The notes under the pieces were generated by a model. It was not told the DNA's origin and searched no databases. It saw nothing but the letters and a program-made list of their open reading frames with translations. Position numbers and translations under genes: made by a program. Of a stretch of 45,471 nucleotides of DNA, positions 8,018-16,156 are shown piece by piece. The first letter of the stretch is position 1. The number at the start of each line of letters is the position of its first letter. Source of the DNA: Mariaggregatimicrobium sp964498785 (GTDB lineage Bacteria; Zhuqueibacterota; Zhuqueibacteria; Thermofontimicrobiales; Thiofontviventaceae); NCBI GenBank assembly GCA_964498785.1, contig CAZCJL010000055.1:1-45471 (forward strand). Direction: 5' to 3'.

Positions 8018-8533
8018 AGCACAGTAAAAAACAAAGCAAGCGTGGCGATGGATTCACTTAATAGTGTGCGTGTCATTTCATAGAAATTGTATTTAATTGA
8101 TTTTACATTATTTTAAGGATTTCTGCATAAATTGAATGTACATTCCGGAGTGAATCGCTTCTGTGCTCCTCGGATACATTGCACTCCAACAATTACTAAT
8201 GCAATATGTTAACAATTCAGCAACGCATACTTCTTTATTTTTCTGGAAGCCACAGAAGCGGCTAAGTACTATTTAGTTTGGCATATAACACCGTGCTCAA
8301 ACAAATCATATAAAAATCTGTTGTTGAGAATTGTCAGAGATTTCCGGTGGTCGCGGCTACAGAACCCTGCCAGTCGTGAAATACACCATTGCATCACCAT
8401 ATCCAAAATATTTACTCAACAGCTTTCAACCCACATGTAATTCCGGCCGAAATCCGACATTTCCAGATTTCTGGGATAAATAAAATTGCATTCGACTCTA
8501 ATCTGTTCTGAGCAAATACAGGCGTTTTTATTG
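8018..8533. other. Gene-poor stretch with degenerate repeat
   Basis: No convincing gene in about 515 bases. Short minus-strand frames between about 8240 and 8530 run up to about 48 codons but contain stops and match nothing I know, so this may be decayed coding DNA. The repeat at 8134-8190 is listed separately. Confidence 0.4.
8134..8190. repeat. Degenerate intergenic repeat (copy B)
   Basis: It begins with a 12-bp palindrome GAATGTACATTC (8134-8145), then has arms GGAGTG (8147-8152) and CACTCC (8182-8187). The first ~40 bases resemble 2718-2760 (copy A). Together they suggest an old dispersed repeat family. Confidence 0.4.
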
Positions 8534-9784
8534 CTATCGCGATTGATAAGGCCCGTGAACAGCCTTTATCATAAAATTTTCCGCCGAATCATCGAGGATG
8601 ATTACGTGATAACTTTCACCTCCGGGATGAACTCGAACGACAATATGCCCCTGATCGCTTTTAAGTTTTTTGAGATTATTTCCGATGACAACTTTATTGG
8701 CTTCCATCATGTTCGTGGCAAAAATGTCCCGTGGTCCGGGATATATTCGTTCGGATAACAATCGTCGTAATACACGCGGTGACGGATGACTTGGAGACCA
8801 GACCTGGATGATATGCACCCGCGGTCGAAGCGCACTCAGGAAAAAAGCATTCTCCGAGTCCAGATAGCCGTGATGGTTCAATTCATTCACATCCACCGGG
8901 CCAACTGCTTTGGCGACCGGCGTTTCCACATCATGCCACAGCGGAGCACCTTCATCGGGAACGCCAACGATGTCGCCGCCAGTGAAATAATCAAAAGTAC
9001 CGTAACTGAGGCGAAATGCGATACTGCACATATTTTCCGAGGGCAAATATTCCCGCGGTATGTTTTCTATCGGCGGGAAATGATGTCGCGTATTCTCCCC
9101 CACGCTTGTCCATATTTCACCATTCGCGGCCACATTGCGGATTTCAAAACCCGGATATTCTTTCGGATTTTTCAACAATATAATTTGATCATTCAGGCCT
9201 GTCCTGAATCTCTGGACGTCAAGATTATTTTCCGATCGCTGATATTGCAAGAATCGGCGATAGTTATTCACATATAATAAATTCAATGGAACAGGATAAT
9301 TATAGTCCGGCCACCCCCGATCGATAATCTTGTGGAATTTAATATATTCCGCCACTTCGGTAATACCGGAAAGCCGATATGCGCCGGATGGTGACATTTT
9401 CATGGTTGAATCTACCAGGCCGATATGATCGCCATGAAAATGGCTTAACAGCACATAATCAATCGATGTTTCTGATTTAAAAGTGAGCATTTTTGTTATG
9501 TATCTGGCAATCCATTCACCGGGGGTACGCGAACCATTTGGTCTGGGATCAGTTATTCGCGGTTCCGGCCTAGTGGTAGCGCCGGCGTCCACCAGAAGCG
9601 TGGTTCCATCTGGCAAAATGCAAAACGAACACTCCCCTTTTCCGGTATTAATGAAATGAATGTCAAGATACCCCGCAGACCATCCGGGAATTACTTCGCC
9701 GATTTTTTGGGCATAAATTTTCTCAAAAATAATAAACGAAAACGATACAATGACAATTAAAATGTAATTGATTTTTTTTGACAT
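8534..9784 (-). CDS. Exported MBL-fold metallo-hydrolase (ComEC C-terminal-like)
   Basis: 416 residues with a signal peptide (hydrophobic residues 7-19, likely cut after YAQ). The mature part starts like the hydrolase domain of ComEC/Rec2 proteins (YLDIHFINTGKGECSFCILPDGTTLLVDAG) and carries the metal motif HFHGDHIG near residue 114-121, then NHHGY later, so both metal sites look intact. Stand-alone exported members of this family are common but their substrates are mostly unknown; candidates are nucleic acids or phosphodiesters. AAAGGA lies before ATG 9784. It is downstream of the tRNA-Phe terminator, so it needs its own promoter, which I cannot place with confidence. Confidence 0.8.
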   Translation of the reverse strand: MSKKINYILIVIVSFSFIIFEKIYAQKIGEVIPGWSAGYLDIHFINTGKGECSFCILPDGTTLLVDAGATTRPEPRITDPRPNGSRTPGEWIARYITKMLTFKSETSIDYVLLSHFHGDHIGLVDSTMKMSPSGAYRLSGITEVAEYIKFHKIIDRGWPDYNYPVPLNLLYVNNYRRFLQYQRSENNLDVQRFRTGLNDQIILLKNPKEYPGFEIRNVAANGEIWTSVGENTRHHFPPIENIPREYLPSENMCSIAFRLSYGTFDYFTGGDIVGVPDEGAPLWHDVETPVAKAVGPVDVNELNHHGYLDSENAFFLSALRPRVHIIQVWSPSHPSPRVLRRLLSERIYPGPRDIFATNMMEANKVVIGNNLKKLKSDQGHIVVRVHPGGESYHVIILDDSAENFMIKAVHGPYQSR

Positions 9785-9825
9785 GGTGTTGTCCTTTGAT
9801 AAAATTATTCACACACAAAATAAGT

Positions 9826-9867
9826 AAAAAAACAAAACCCCTGAATCCAGCCAGACTCAAGGGTTTT
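9826..9867 (-). terminator. Rho-independent terminator of tRNA-Phe
   Basis: 14-bp arms (9854-9867 and 9834-9847), with G-T wobbles, enclose a 6-base loop. On the minus strand the stem is followed by G and seven T (complement of 9826-9832). It starts 5 bases after the tRNA 3' end. Confidence 0.9.
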
Positions 9868-9871
9868 TAAG

Positions 9872-9944
9872 TGGCGCCTCCCAGAATCGAACTGGGCACA
9901 CACGGATTTTCAGTCCGTTGCTCTACCGACTGAGCTAAAGCGCC
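9872..9944 (-). tRNA. tRNA-Phe (GAA)
   Basis: A 73-base cloverleaf. The acceptor arm GGCGCTT pairs with AGGCGCC with one G-T pair; the D arm has GCTCAGTCGGTAGAGC; the anticodon loop is CTGAAAA with anticodon GAA; the T loop is TTCGATT. The discriminator is A. CCA is not encoded and must be added. It has its own promoter and terminator. Confidence 0.97.
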
Positions 9945-9964
9945 GTTTATTATTTTGGAGACTA

Positions 9965-9993
9965 AAGATAATATATTTTAACTAAAAAGTCAA
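9965..9993 (-). promoter_or_regulatory. Sigma-70 promoter of tRNA-Phe
   Basis: On the minus strand TTGACT (complement of 9988-9993) and TATCTT (complement of 9965-9970) are 17 bases apart. The start would fall near 9958, giving a short 5' leader of about 14 bases. Confidence 0.75.
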
Positions 9994-10020
9994 GATAAAA
10001 ATCGACTCAATTTCATTTTT

Positions 10021-10512
10021 TTAAATATAATCGATAGTTTTTTCAAGGTCGATTTTTTTTGCAGTGGGCACATCCTGTCCAACCAGGCGAATGCTTTTTG
10101 CCCGCAGTTTTTTTAGATAATCGATATCTTCATCATTCACAAAAATATATGGCGTCAACTGTCTTTTCCCTGGTTTAAAATGCATCCCACCAATATTTAC
10201 GGTTTCAACGGAAACACCGCCCTCTATAAGGTGATACAATTCCTGGGGGCTTTCTACTAACAGGACCACTTTTTCTCGTCTGTAATCATCTTCATCAAAA
10301 TATTCAATCGTTTCAGTCTCAGTCCAAATTGAGATGTCCACGCCATCCGGAGCAAGGGTTCCGGCAACTTCGAATAATTCTTTTTGCCACGCAGTATCTG
10401 CCACACTATTGCTGCACAATATAATTCGGCTGGGTTTTAAATAATTTCCCCAGCCAACCACCACCTGGCCATGAATTAATCGATCATCTATTCTAACAAG
10501 TATAAAAGGCAT
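10021..10512 (-). CDS. PTS mannose/sorbose-family EIIB component
   Basis: 163 residues, full length for the family. The start MPFILVRIDDRLIHGQVVVGW is the family signature, with the phosphorylation site His14. In a normal PTS this protein passes phosphate from EIIA to a sugar bound by membrane parts IIC and IID. Neither IIC nor IID lies nearby. The gene is the last of the smg-to-EIIB cluster, 12 bases after the EIIA stop. Without a permease, a regulatory role of its phosphorylation state is more likely than sugar uptake, unless a permease is encoded elsewhere. Confidence 0.9.
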   Translation of the reverse strand: MPFILVRIDDRLIHGQVVVGWGNYLKPSRIILCSNSVADTAWQKELFEVAGTLAPDGVDISIWTETETIEYFDEDDYRREKVVLLVESPQELYHLIEGGVSVETVNIGGMHFKPGKRQLTPYIFVNDEDIDYLKKLRAKSIRLVGQDVPTAKKIDLEKTIDYI

Positions 10513-10524
10513 AAAACATACCCA

Positions 10525-10905
10525 CTAAAGTTTATCAATTCCTCGTTTACCATCTTCCAGCGCGAGCGTTGCGAGGTCTTTTAAAGAATTCGAATCTCTC
10601 TTGGTAAGAAAAGACAGCAACATCGACAAATTGACCCCGGAGATTACCTCGATGTTATTATGCTGTCTTGCCGCCATTACTGCGGCGTTCCAGCAACTTC
10701 CCCCTTTCAAACTAACCATAACCAGGGTTTCGGCTGGCCAGTCATCTTCTTTCACGATTTTATCGATATTTTCCAAAATATCATGAATTGACAAATCCGT
10801 TGTTGAAAATCCGTATATCTGCGTCACTTGACCGAGTATTGTCTCAGCAGCTTTAATTAAGGCAGGAGCCATGGGGCCGTGTGTTACAATTAGTCCACCT
10901 ATCAT
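10525..10905 (-). CDS. PTS mannose/sorbose-family EIIA component
   Basis: 126 residues. The N-terminal GGLIVTHGPMA carries the phosphorylated His9, and GGSCWNAA is the conserved core segment of EIIA-Man. EIIA takes phosphate from HPr and gives it to EIIB. The gene starts 3 bases after the hprK stop and is followed by EIIB, so HPr kinase, EIIA and EIIB are made together. HPr and enzyme I are not in the window. Confidence 0.9.
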   Translation of the reverse strand: MIGGLIVTHGPMAPALIKAAETILGQVTQIYGFSTTDLSIHDILENIDKIVKEDDWPAETLVMVSLKGGSCWNAAVMAARQHNNIEVISGVNLSMLLSFLTKRDSNSLKDLATLALEDGKRGIDKL

Positions 10906-10908
10906 AAT

Positions 10909-11877
10909 TTATTCCAAATCAAAAAATAAATAGTCTTTAATATCACGGGAATTTTGAATCCGTTGAATTAATCGTTCGTTAAATTCCTGAGCTGTGTGAA
11001 AACCATAAATTTTCAGTACCTGGTTTAGAGCAATTGTTTCAATGATTACTGTTACGGTTTTTCCCGGAAAGATGGGTAAATTAATCAAAGGAATTTCCGT
11101 ATCAAGATATTTAACGCTTTTCTCCTCCAGTCCTATGCGCTCGTAATCTTTGTTTTCTTCCCAATCTTCAAGGCGCACCTCAACTTCAATGCGTTTCTTT
11201 AATCGGATACTGCGAATGCCATAAATACTTCTAATATCAATAATTCCGATTCCTCTTATTTCCATGTGATGTTGCAGAACTTCACTCCCTGTAGAAATTA
11301 AAATCCCTTCTGCCTGACGCGTGATGTGAACAACATCATCAGCAACCAATCTGTGTCCTCTTTCGACAAGATCCAGAGCGATTTCGCTTTTTCCGATCCC
11401 GCTCCGTCCGGTTATCAACACGCCAATTCCGTAAACATCCACCATGGAACCATGTTTTGACATATAAGGTGCAAATTTCTTTTCAAGATAATTACTTAAG
11501 AGCTGAATAACATGAGTAGTAGAAAATACAGATCGTAATATAGTAATTGTCTTTTCATTAGCAATTTCCACCAATTCCGGTGGTGGAACATTATTATCTG
11601 TAACCACAATGCATGGTAAATCAAACTCAAAAACTTTGCTTAAACTCTCTTTACGTTTTTTTGGAGTTAATGTATCCAGAAAAGCTAATTCAGTGTTGCC
11701 GATCAACTGAATTCGTTGATAAGTAAAGACATCAACAAAACCGGCGAGAGCCAGAGCAGGTCTGTTCAGCTCTGGCTCCTGAATTATTCGGTCAAATCCA
11801 CTATCATCATTAAATATTTCGAATTTTAACCGTTTTTTATTTTCATAAAATAATGTTTCTATTGTGATTTCGTTCAT
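10909..11877 (-). CDS. hprK: HPr kinase/phosphorylase
   Basis: 322 residues. The N-terminal part (1-~130) is the HprK regulatory domain. The C-terminal part holds the catalytic His (HGSMVDVYG), Walker A GRSGIGKSE near residues 157-164, LVADD, and the HprK signature E-RGIGIIDIRSIYGIRSIR. The protein phosphorylates and dephosphorylates HPr on a serine and links carbon supply to regulation. It lies between hpf and EIIA with very short gaps (14 and 3 bases), a layout that parallels the hpf-ptsN nitrogen-PTS cluster of proteobacteria. Confidence 0.95.
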   Translation of the reverse strand: MNEITIETLFYENKKRLKFEIFNDDSGFDRIIQEPELNRPALALAGFVDVFTYQRIQLIGNTELAFLDTLTPKKRKESLSKVFEFDLPCIVVTDNNVPPPELVEIANEKTITILRSVFSTTHVIQLLSNYLEKKFAPYMSKHGSMVDVYGIGVLITGRSGIGKSEIALDLVERGHRLVADDVVHITRQAEGILISTGSEVLQHHMEIRGIGIIDIRSIYGIRSIRLKKRIEVEVRLEDWEENKDYERIGLEEKSVKYLDTEIPLINLPIFPGKTVTVIIETIALNQVLKIYGFHTAQEFNERLIQRIQNSRDIKDYLFFDLE

Positions 11878-11891
11878 GTGAAATCATTTTT

Positions 11892-12218
11892 TTAAAGTGA
11901 TTCTTCCGTCCGTTTGATTTCATTAACATCATACTTCTGGAAATTTTTTTCTTTATATTTGATTAATTGTCGTTCCAATTTCTGAACAGCTAAATCAACG
12001 GATTTATATATATCATCCGTTTTTTCTGTCGCTTTCATTTTTGAACCATAAACATTAATTAATATTTCAGCGATTTGGATATCTTTCTGATAATCCAGTA
12101 CGATATCGCAATCGATTATTCCGTTGTACACTTTTTCCAAACGTTTTACTTCATTTTGAGCATATTCTTTTAACCTTTCAGAAGGCTTATAGTGTCTTGC
12201 TGTGAAATTAACTCTCAT
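11892..12218 (-). CDS. hpf: Ribosome hibernation-promoting factor (short form)
   Basis: 108 residues of the HPF/YfiA family: it begins MRVNFTARHYKPSERLKEYAQ, with the basic helix (DLAVQKLERQLIKYKEK) after residue 75. It lacks the C-terminal dimerisation domain of long HPF, so it is of the short type, which needs a partner to form 100S ribosomes in the species studied. A good ribosome-binding site (AAAGGAGG) lies upstream of the ATG. It is placed between xerC and hprK, which ties ribosome hibernation to the PTS-regulatory genes. Confidence 0.92.
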   Translation of the reverse strand: MRVNFTARHYKPSERLKEYAQNEVKRLEKVYNGIIDCDIVLDYQKDIQIAEILINVYGSKMKATEKTDDIYKSVDLAVQKLERQLIKYKEKNFQKYDVNEIKRTEESL

Positions 12219-12256
12219 GAAATCCTCCTTTGGAATAATTTATATATTATAAAAAT

Positions 12257-13213
12257 TTAGTCATCACTGTCATCTGCCCGCGGATGGGCTTGTTTGTAAA
12301 CTCTTTTAAGATGCTCAGCCGATACATGCGTATATATTTGTGTTGTCGCCAAACTTGAGTGGCCTAATAATTCTTTTACTGCCAACAAGTCTGCGCCTTC
12401 ATCCAGCAAATGGGTCGCAAACGAATGGCGCAATACATGCGGATGAGTTTTCCCGGAGCCGACGATCTGCATTAAATATTTTTTAATGCGTTCGTGTATT
12501 TTTCTATTTGATAATTTACTACCAAACTTATTCAAAAACAAATGACGAGAGTCACTTTTTTTCATTTCAATCAGCGCGTTTCGATATTTTAAATAATTTT
12601 GCAAAGAATCGATGGCAGCCTTTCCGATCGGAACAATACGTTCTTTAGCGCCTTTTCCTGTTACTTTAACCAACGCGCTAGTAAAATCAATATCATGCAG
12701 TTCAAGATTCGCTAACTCGCTAAGTCGAATACCGGTACTGTATAAAATTTCAAGCATAGTCCGATCCCGAGACCCGATAAATGTTGAATCATCCGGGAGT
12801 TCAAGAACAGAAAGAATTTGTTTAAAACTGACATTCGGTGGGAGTTTTTGTTCTGTTTTAAGTGAAAAGATATGAGCCACAGGATTTTGTTTGATAATTC
12901 CGTGCTGTTTGAGAAATTTAAAAAAAGACCGCAAGGAAGCTATTTTACGATTAATGCTGTTCGCAGAAATTCCATGATTTTTTAGATAGCCCAGAAATGA
13001 TCTAAGAACTGATTTCGTTATTTGTTTTGCAGAACGCTCGTTCCTGTCTTCTAAAAATTGAAAAAACTGATTGAGATCAGTGGCATAAGCGTTAATCGTA
13101 TGAGCGGAATAATTTCTTTCCATTTTCAAATAGAACAGATATTTATCGAGTAATTGATCCCACAACTGACTATCAAATTGCAGGGATCGATTCTGTGAAA
13201 TCTTCTTTCCCAT
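12257..13213 (-). CDS. xerC: Tyrosine recombinase XerC/XerD type
   Basis: 318 residues. The N-terminal SAM-like core-binding domain (LLDKYLFYLKMERNYSAHTINAYATDL) is followed by a catalytic domain with the full set of active residues: Arg in STGIRLSEL, Lys in GKGAKERIVP, HVLRHSFATH, GHSSLATTQ and nucleophile Tyr294. It resolves chromosome dimers at dif together with a partner recombinase. Placement after topA is typical for xerC; xerD cannot be excluded. The frame stays open to 13288, but the ATG at 13213 matches the family start and has AGGTG upstream. With this start it overlaps the end of topA by 41 bases. Confidence 0.9.
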   Translation of the reverse strand: MGKKISQNRSLQFDSQLWDQLLDKYLFYLKMERNYSAHTINAYATDLNQFFQFLEDRNERSAKQITKSVLRSFLGYLKNHGISANSINRKIASLRSFFKFLKQHGIIKQNPVAHIFSLKTEQKLPPNVSFKQILSVLELPDDSTFIGSRDRTMLEILYSTGIRLSELANLELHDIDFTSALVKVTGKGAKERIVPIGKAAIDSLQNYLKYRNALIEMKKSDSRHLFLNKFGSKLSNRKIHERIKKYLMQIVGSGKTHPHVLRHSFATHLLDEGADLLAVKELLGHSSLATTQIYTHVSAEHLKRVYKQAHPRADDSDD

Positions 13214-15443
13214 ATTTACTTTTACACCTGGGACAGTAAAGGTGTTCCCCATCCTTTGCGGAATATCGATCTTCCAGATATTTCGCATTGCAGTTGGGAC
13301 AGGTTATATTCACCGGTCGATTCCATGATACAAAATCACATTTCGGATAATTACTACATCCGTAAAATACTTTCCCGCGCCGGGATTTTCGTTCGATGAT
13401 TTCGCCATTACAGCCTTCTTTAGGACAGGCAACACCAATTTTATAAGGTTTTGAATTATGACATTCCGGATAGCCGGAACATGCAAGAAATCTCCCAAAT
13501 CGACCTACTTTCACAATCATCGAACGGCCACATTTCTCACACTGCGTTCCCGTTTCTTCCACCTCCCCTTCAATCGGTTTGGTGTATTTACATTCCGGAT
13601 AACCGCTACAACCAATAAATTTACCGTTTCTTCCCCAACGTACAATGAGAGAGGCGCCGCATTTGGGACACTTTTCCTCGGTTTCTTCCATCAAAGATTC
13701 TTTAATTTCCTCCTTGCGGGAATCAACCTCAGAGATCGCTTTGTTAAATGGCTGATAAAATTCATTGATAACACTGAAATATTCTTTATCGCCATCTTCA
13801 ATTTGATCTAATTCTTGTTCCATTAGTGCAGTAAATTTAACATTGAAAATATCAGGAAAATTTTGAATCAATAATTTATTCACGGTTCTCCCAAGTTCAG
13901 TGGGAGAAAGCTGCCTCGACAATCTTTCAATATATTTTCTCTGAAGTAATGTGCTAATGATAAGCGCGTATGTGCTTGGACGTCCGATGCCAAGATTGTC
14001 CAGTTCTTTTATCAGGCTGCTTTCCGAATAGCGTGCCGGTGGTTTTGTAAAATGTTGTTTCGGAATCAAATCCAGCAAATCCAGTATTGCGCCTTCCTTC
14101 AGGTTGTCGGGTATTTTTATACTATTATCATCATCGTCATCATCATTTTTTTCTTCTTTAAAATCCTCATACACCTGCAAAAACCCACGAAACGTAATGA
14201 TTGATCCGGTGGTTCGAAATAAATAGACAACAGGAGACGGACCATCTTTTGCAAGTATTTCGATACTAGTTTGGTCCATCCGTGCCGGAGCCATTTGGCA
14301 TGCGATAAAACGATTCCAAATTAGTTGGTATAATTTATATTGTTCTTTTGACAGAAATTTTTTAAGGGTTTTCGGTGAGCGTTCAGTCGAAGTCGGTCGA
14401 ATCGCTTCATGAGCATCCTGAGCTCCTTTTTTTGTTTTATAAACGATCGGGCGACCTGGCAGATATTCTTTTCCGTAAGAGTTCAAAATATATTCACGAA
14501 CCGCCTGAATCGCTTCACTAGCAATTCGCGTTGAATCGGTTCGCATGTATGTGATTAATCCGACACTGCCCTCAGTTCCGATTTCTATTCCTTCATATAG
14601 CTGTTGGGCAATCATCATAATCTGTTTGGATGAATACCCCAAACGTTTTGCTGCTTCTTGCTGTAACGTGCTGGTTGTAAATGGCGGCGCCGGGTTTCGT
14701 TTGACCTCTTTTTTCCGAATCTTATCGATGATAAATGTTTTTGTTTTAATATCATCAACAAGTCCTAAACATTCTTTCTCATCGGAAATTTCCGGTTTGG
14801 CCTTGTCAATTCTAGCGAGTTTTGATAAGAACGAATTGGTGTTTGATCCTTTTAATTCGGCGGTAATCGTCCAGTATTCACGGGCGACAAATTTTTCTAT
14901 TTCAATTTCACGTTCAACAATCAGGCGCAGGGCAACAGATTGGACACGTCCGGCACTAAGACCTTTGTATATCGTATTCCACAAAATAGGGCTTACCTGG
15001 TATCCTACCAGACGATCCAACACGCGGCGAGCTTTTTGAGCTTCAACTTTATTTTTATCAATGGTCAGCGGATTTTGGATTGCTTTTACAACAGCATTTT
15101 CTGTTATTTCATTAAATAAAATTCGGTGAATTTTCTTCACCTTTGGTTTAATTTCCTCGTAGATATGCCATGCAATTGCTTCCCCCTCGCGATCCGGGTC
15201 TGTGGCAAGATAAACAGCATCGGAATTGGAGGCTGCCTTTTTCAGTTCGTTGAGTATGGAGCCCTTGCCACGAATTGTAACATAATTTGGTTCATAACTA
15301 TCGATAAGATCAACGCCTAATTTTCCTTTTGGTAAATCTTTTATATGACCGATTGAGGATACTACAATATAATTTTTACCCAGAAATTTATTGATTGTCT
15401 TTGTTTTTGCGTTCGATTCTACGATAACTAACGATTTTGGCAT
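13173..15443 (-). CDS. topA: DNA topoisomerase I
   Basis: 756 residues. The Toprim domain (SLVIVESNAKTKTI at the start, ATDPDREGEAIAWH with the metal-binding acidic residues) is followed by the catalytic core with Tyr299 in LITYMRTDSTR. The C-terminal end has three four-cysteine zinc fingers of the topoisomerase type (CPKCG..., CEKCG..., CPKEGC...) and a last CPNC/CPRC pair. A run of five aspartates (DDDDDD-like, near residue 440) is a small species insertion. It relaxes negative supercoils. smg lies 8 bases upstream and xerC overlaps its end. Confidence 0.97.
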   Translation of the reverse strand: MPKSLVIVESNAKTKTINKFLGKNYIVVSSIGHIKDLPKGKLGVDLIDSYEPNYVTIRGKGSILNELKKAASNSDAVYLATDPDREGEAIAWHIYEEIKPKVKKIHRILFNEITENAVVKAIQNPLTIDKNKVEAQKARRVLDRLVGYQVSPILWNTIYKGLSAGRVQSVALRLIVEREIEIEKFVAREYWTITAELKGSNTNSFLSKLARIDKAKPEISDEKECLGLVDDIKTKTFIIDKIRKKEVKRNPAPPFTTSTLQQEAAKRLGYSSKQIMMIAQQLYEGIEIGTEGSVGLITYMRTDSTRIASEAIQAVREYILNSYGKEYLPGRPIVYKTKKGAQDAHEAIRPTSTERSPKTLKKFLSKEQYKLYQLIWNRFIACQMAPARMDQTSIEILAKDGPSPVVYLFRTTGSIITFRGFLQVYEDFKEEKNDDDDDDNSIKIPDNLKEGAILDLLDLIPKQHFTKPPARYSESSLIKELDNLGIGRPSTYALIISTLLQRKYIERLSRQLSPTELGRTVNKLLIQNFPDIFNVKFTALMEQELDQIEDGDKEYFSVINEFYQPFNKAISEVDSRKEEIKESLMEETEEKCPKCGASLIVRWGRNGKFIGCSGYPECKYTKPIEGEVEETGTQCEKCGRSMIVKVGRFGRFLACSGYPECHNSKPYKIGVACPKEGCNGEIIERKSRRGKVFYGCSNYPKCDFVSWNRPVNITCPNCNAKYLEDRYSAKDGEHLYCPRCKSKYGKEDFTESIPAI

Positions 15444-15451
15444 ATTCCCCT

Positions 15452-15919
15452 TTAATGTACATTATACGAGTTGTCCAACAGAAAAAAAGAACCTTCTGTC
15501 ATTTCATCAGATTTAAAAAGAGTTTGCGACACAATTTGTTTCATCTCGTGCGCAGTCACCGGATTATTTTCAGAAAGAAGAGCTTTTTCGATCACCTGTT
15601 CCATTTCCATTTCGTCGATAAGGCCCAGTTCTCGCAGTTGAATTAAATAGCCATACGCATTTGTTGAAATCGCCAGTTTTTCAAAATCATGAAGCATTCG
15701 ATGCGTTTGTGGAGATTGCACATCTTCTGTCTCAGCAATTATTTCTGAGTTTACCTTTTCTAATACCCAGGAAAAAGCATAGCTGATCTCGCTTTGGCTA
15801 TAGCCACTATCCTCAAGCTTTTGCGACAGCAATTGAAATTGGTTGCCATCTTCCCATAATTGATTCGAGCGCATCTCATTTACGATATAGACGATTATTT
15901 CCATAACGCGTTCATTCAT
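15452..15919 (-). CDS. smg: DUF494 / Smg family protein
   Basis: 155 residues. The sequence MNERVMEIIVYIVNEMR and the C-terminal AYGYLIQLRELGLID...MEQVIEKAL segment are typical of the DUF494 (Smg) family, a helical cytosolic protein of unknown function that is often found between dprA and topA. GGAGAGG-type ribosome-binding bases precede the ATG. It heads the minus-strand cluster that ends with EIIB. No catalytic residues can be named. Confidence 0.85.
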   Translation of the reverse strand: MNERVMEIIVYIVNEMRSNQLWEDGNQFQLLSQKLEDSGYSQSEISYAFSWVLEKVNSEIIAETEDVQSPQTHRMLHDFEKLAISTNAYGYLIQLRELGLIDEMEMEQVIEKALLSENNPVTAHEMKQIVSQTLFKSDEMTEGSFFLLDNSYNVH

Positions 15920-15975
15920 TTCCCCTCTCCTTCCGTTAAGAGATTTGGATTAATAAAGATATGCAGGCAGTGGTT

Positions 15976-16003
15976 AATATAATAATATTTTATTCAAATG
16001 CAA
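15976..16003 (-). promoter_or_regulatory. Probable promoter of the smg-topA cluster
   Basis: On the minus strand TTGCAT (complement of 15998-16003) and TATATT (complement of 15976-15981) are 16 bases apart, about 57 bases before the smg start. Upstream DNA also has an ACAAAG/CTTTGT hairpin (about 16044-16066) that could end secA transcription, although no T-tract follows. Confidence 0.5.
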
Positions 16004-16156
16004 GGGTTATTACAATCATTTAATTTTGAATTTATCAGATAATCACAAAGCAGTTTATCACTTTGTAATTACAGATAGTTACAATTTGTAAACCCTCTAT
16101 TAATTTATTCACAATATGTCTATATATTACATTTTCCGCCTATATCGTCTAATGAA

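Noticed and set aside
8786..9277. 163-codon plus-strand frame
   Set aside because: Antisense to the MBL-fold hydrolase gene, which has intact metal motifs and a signal peptide.
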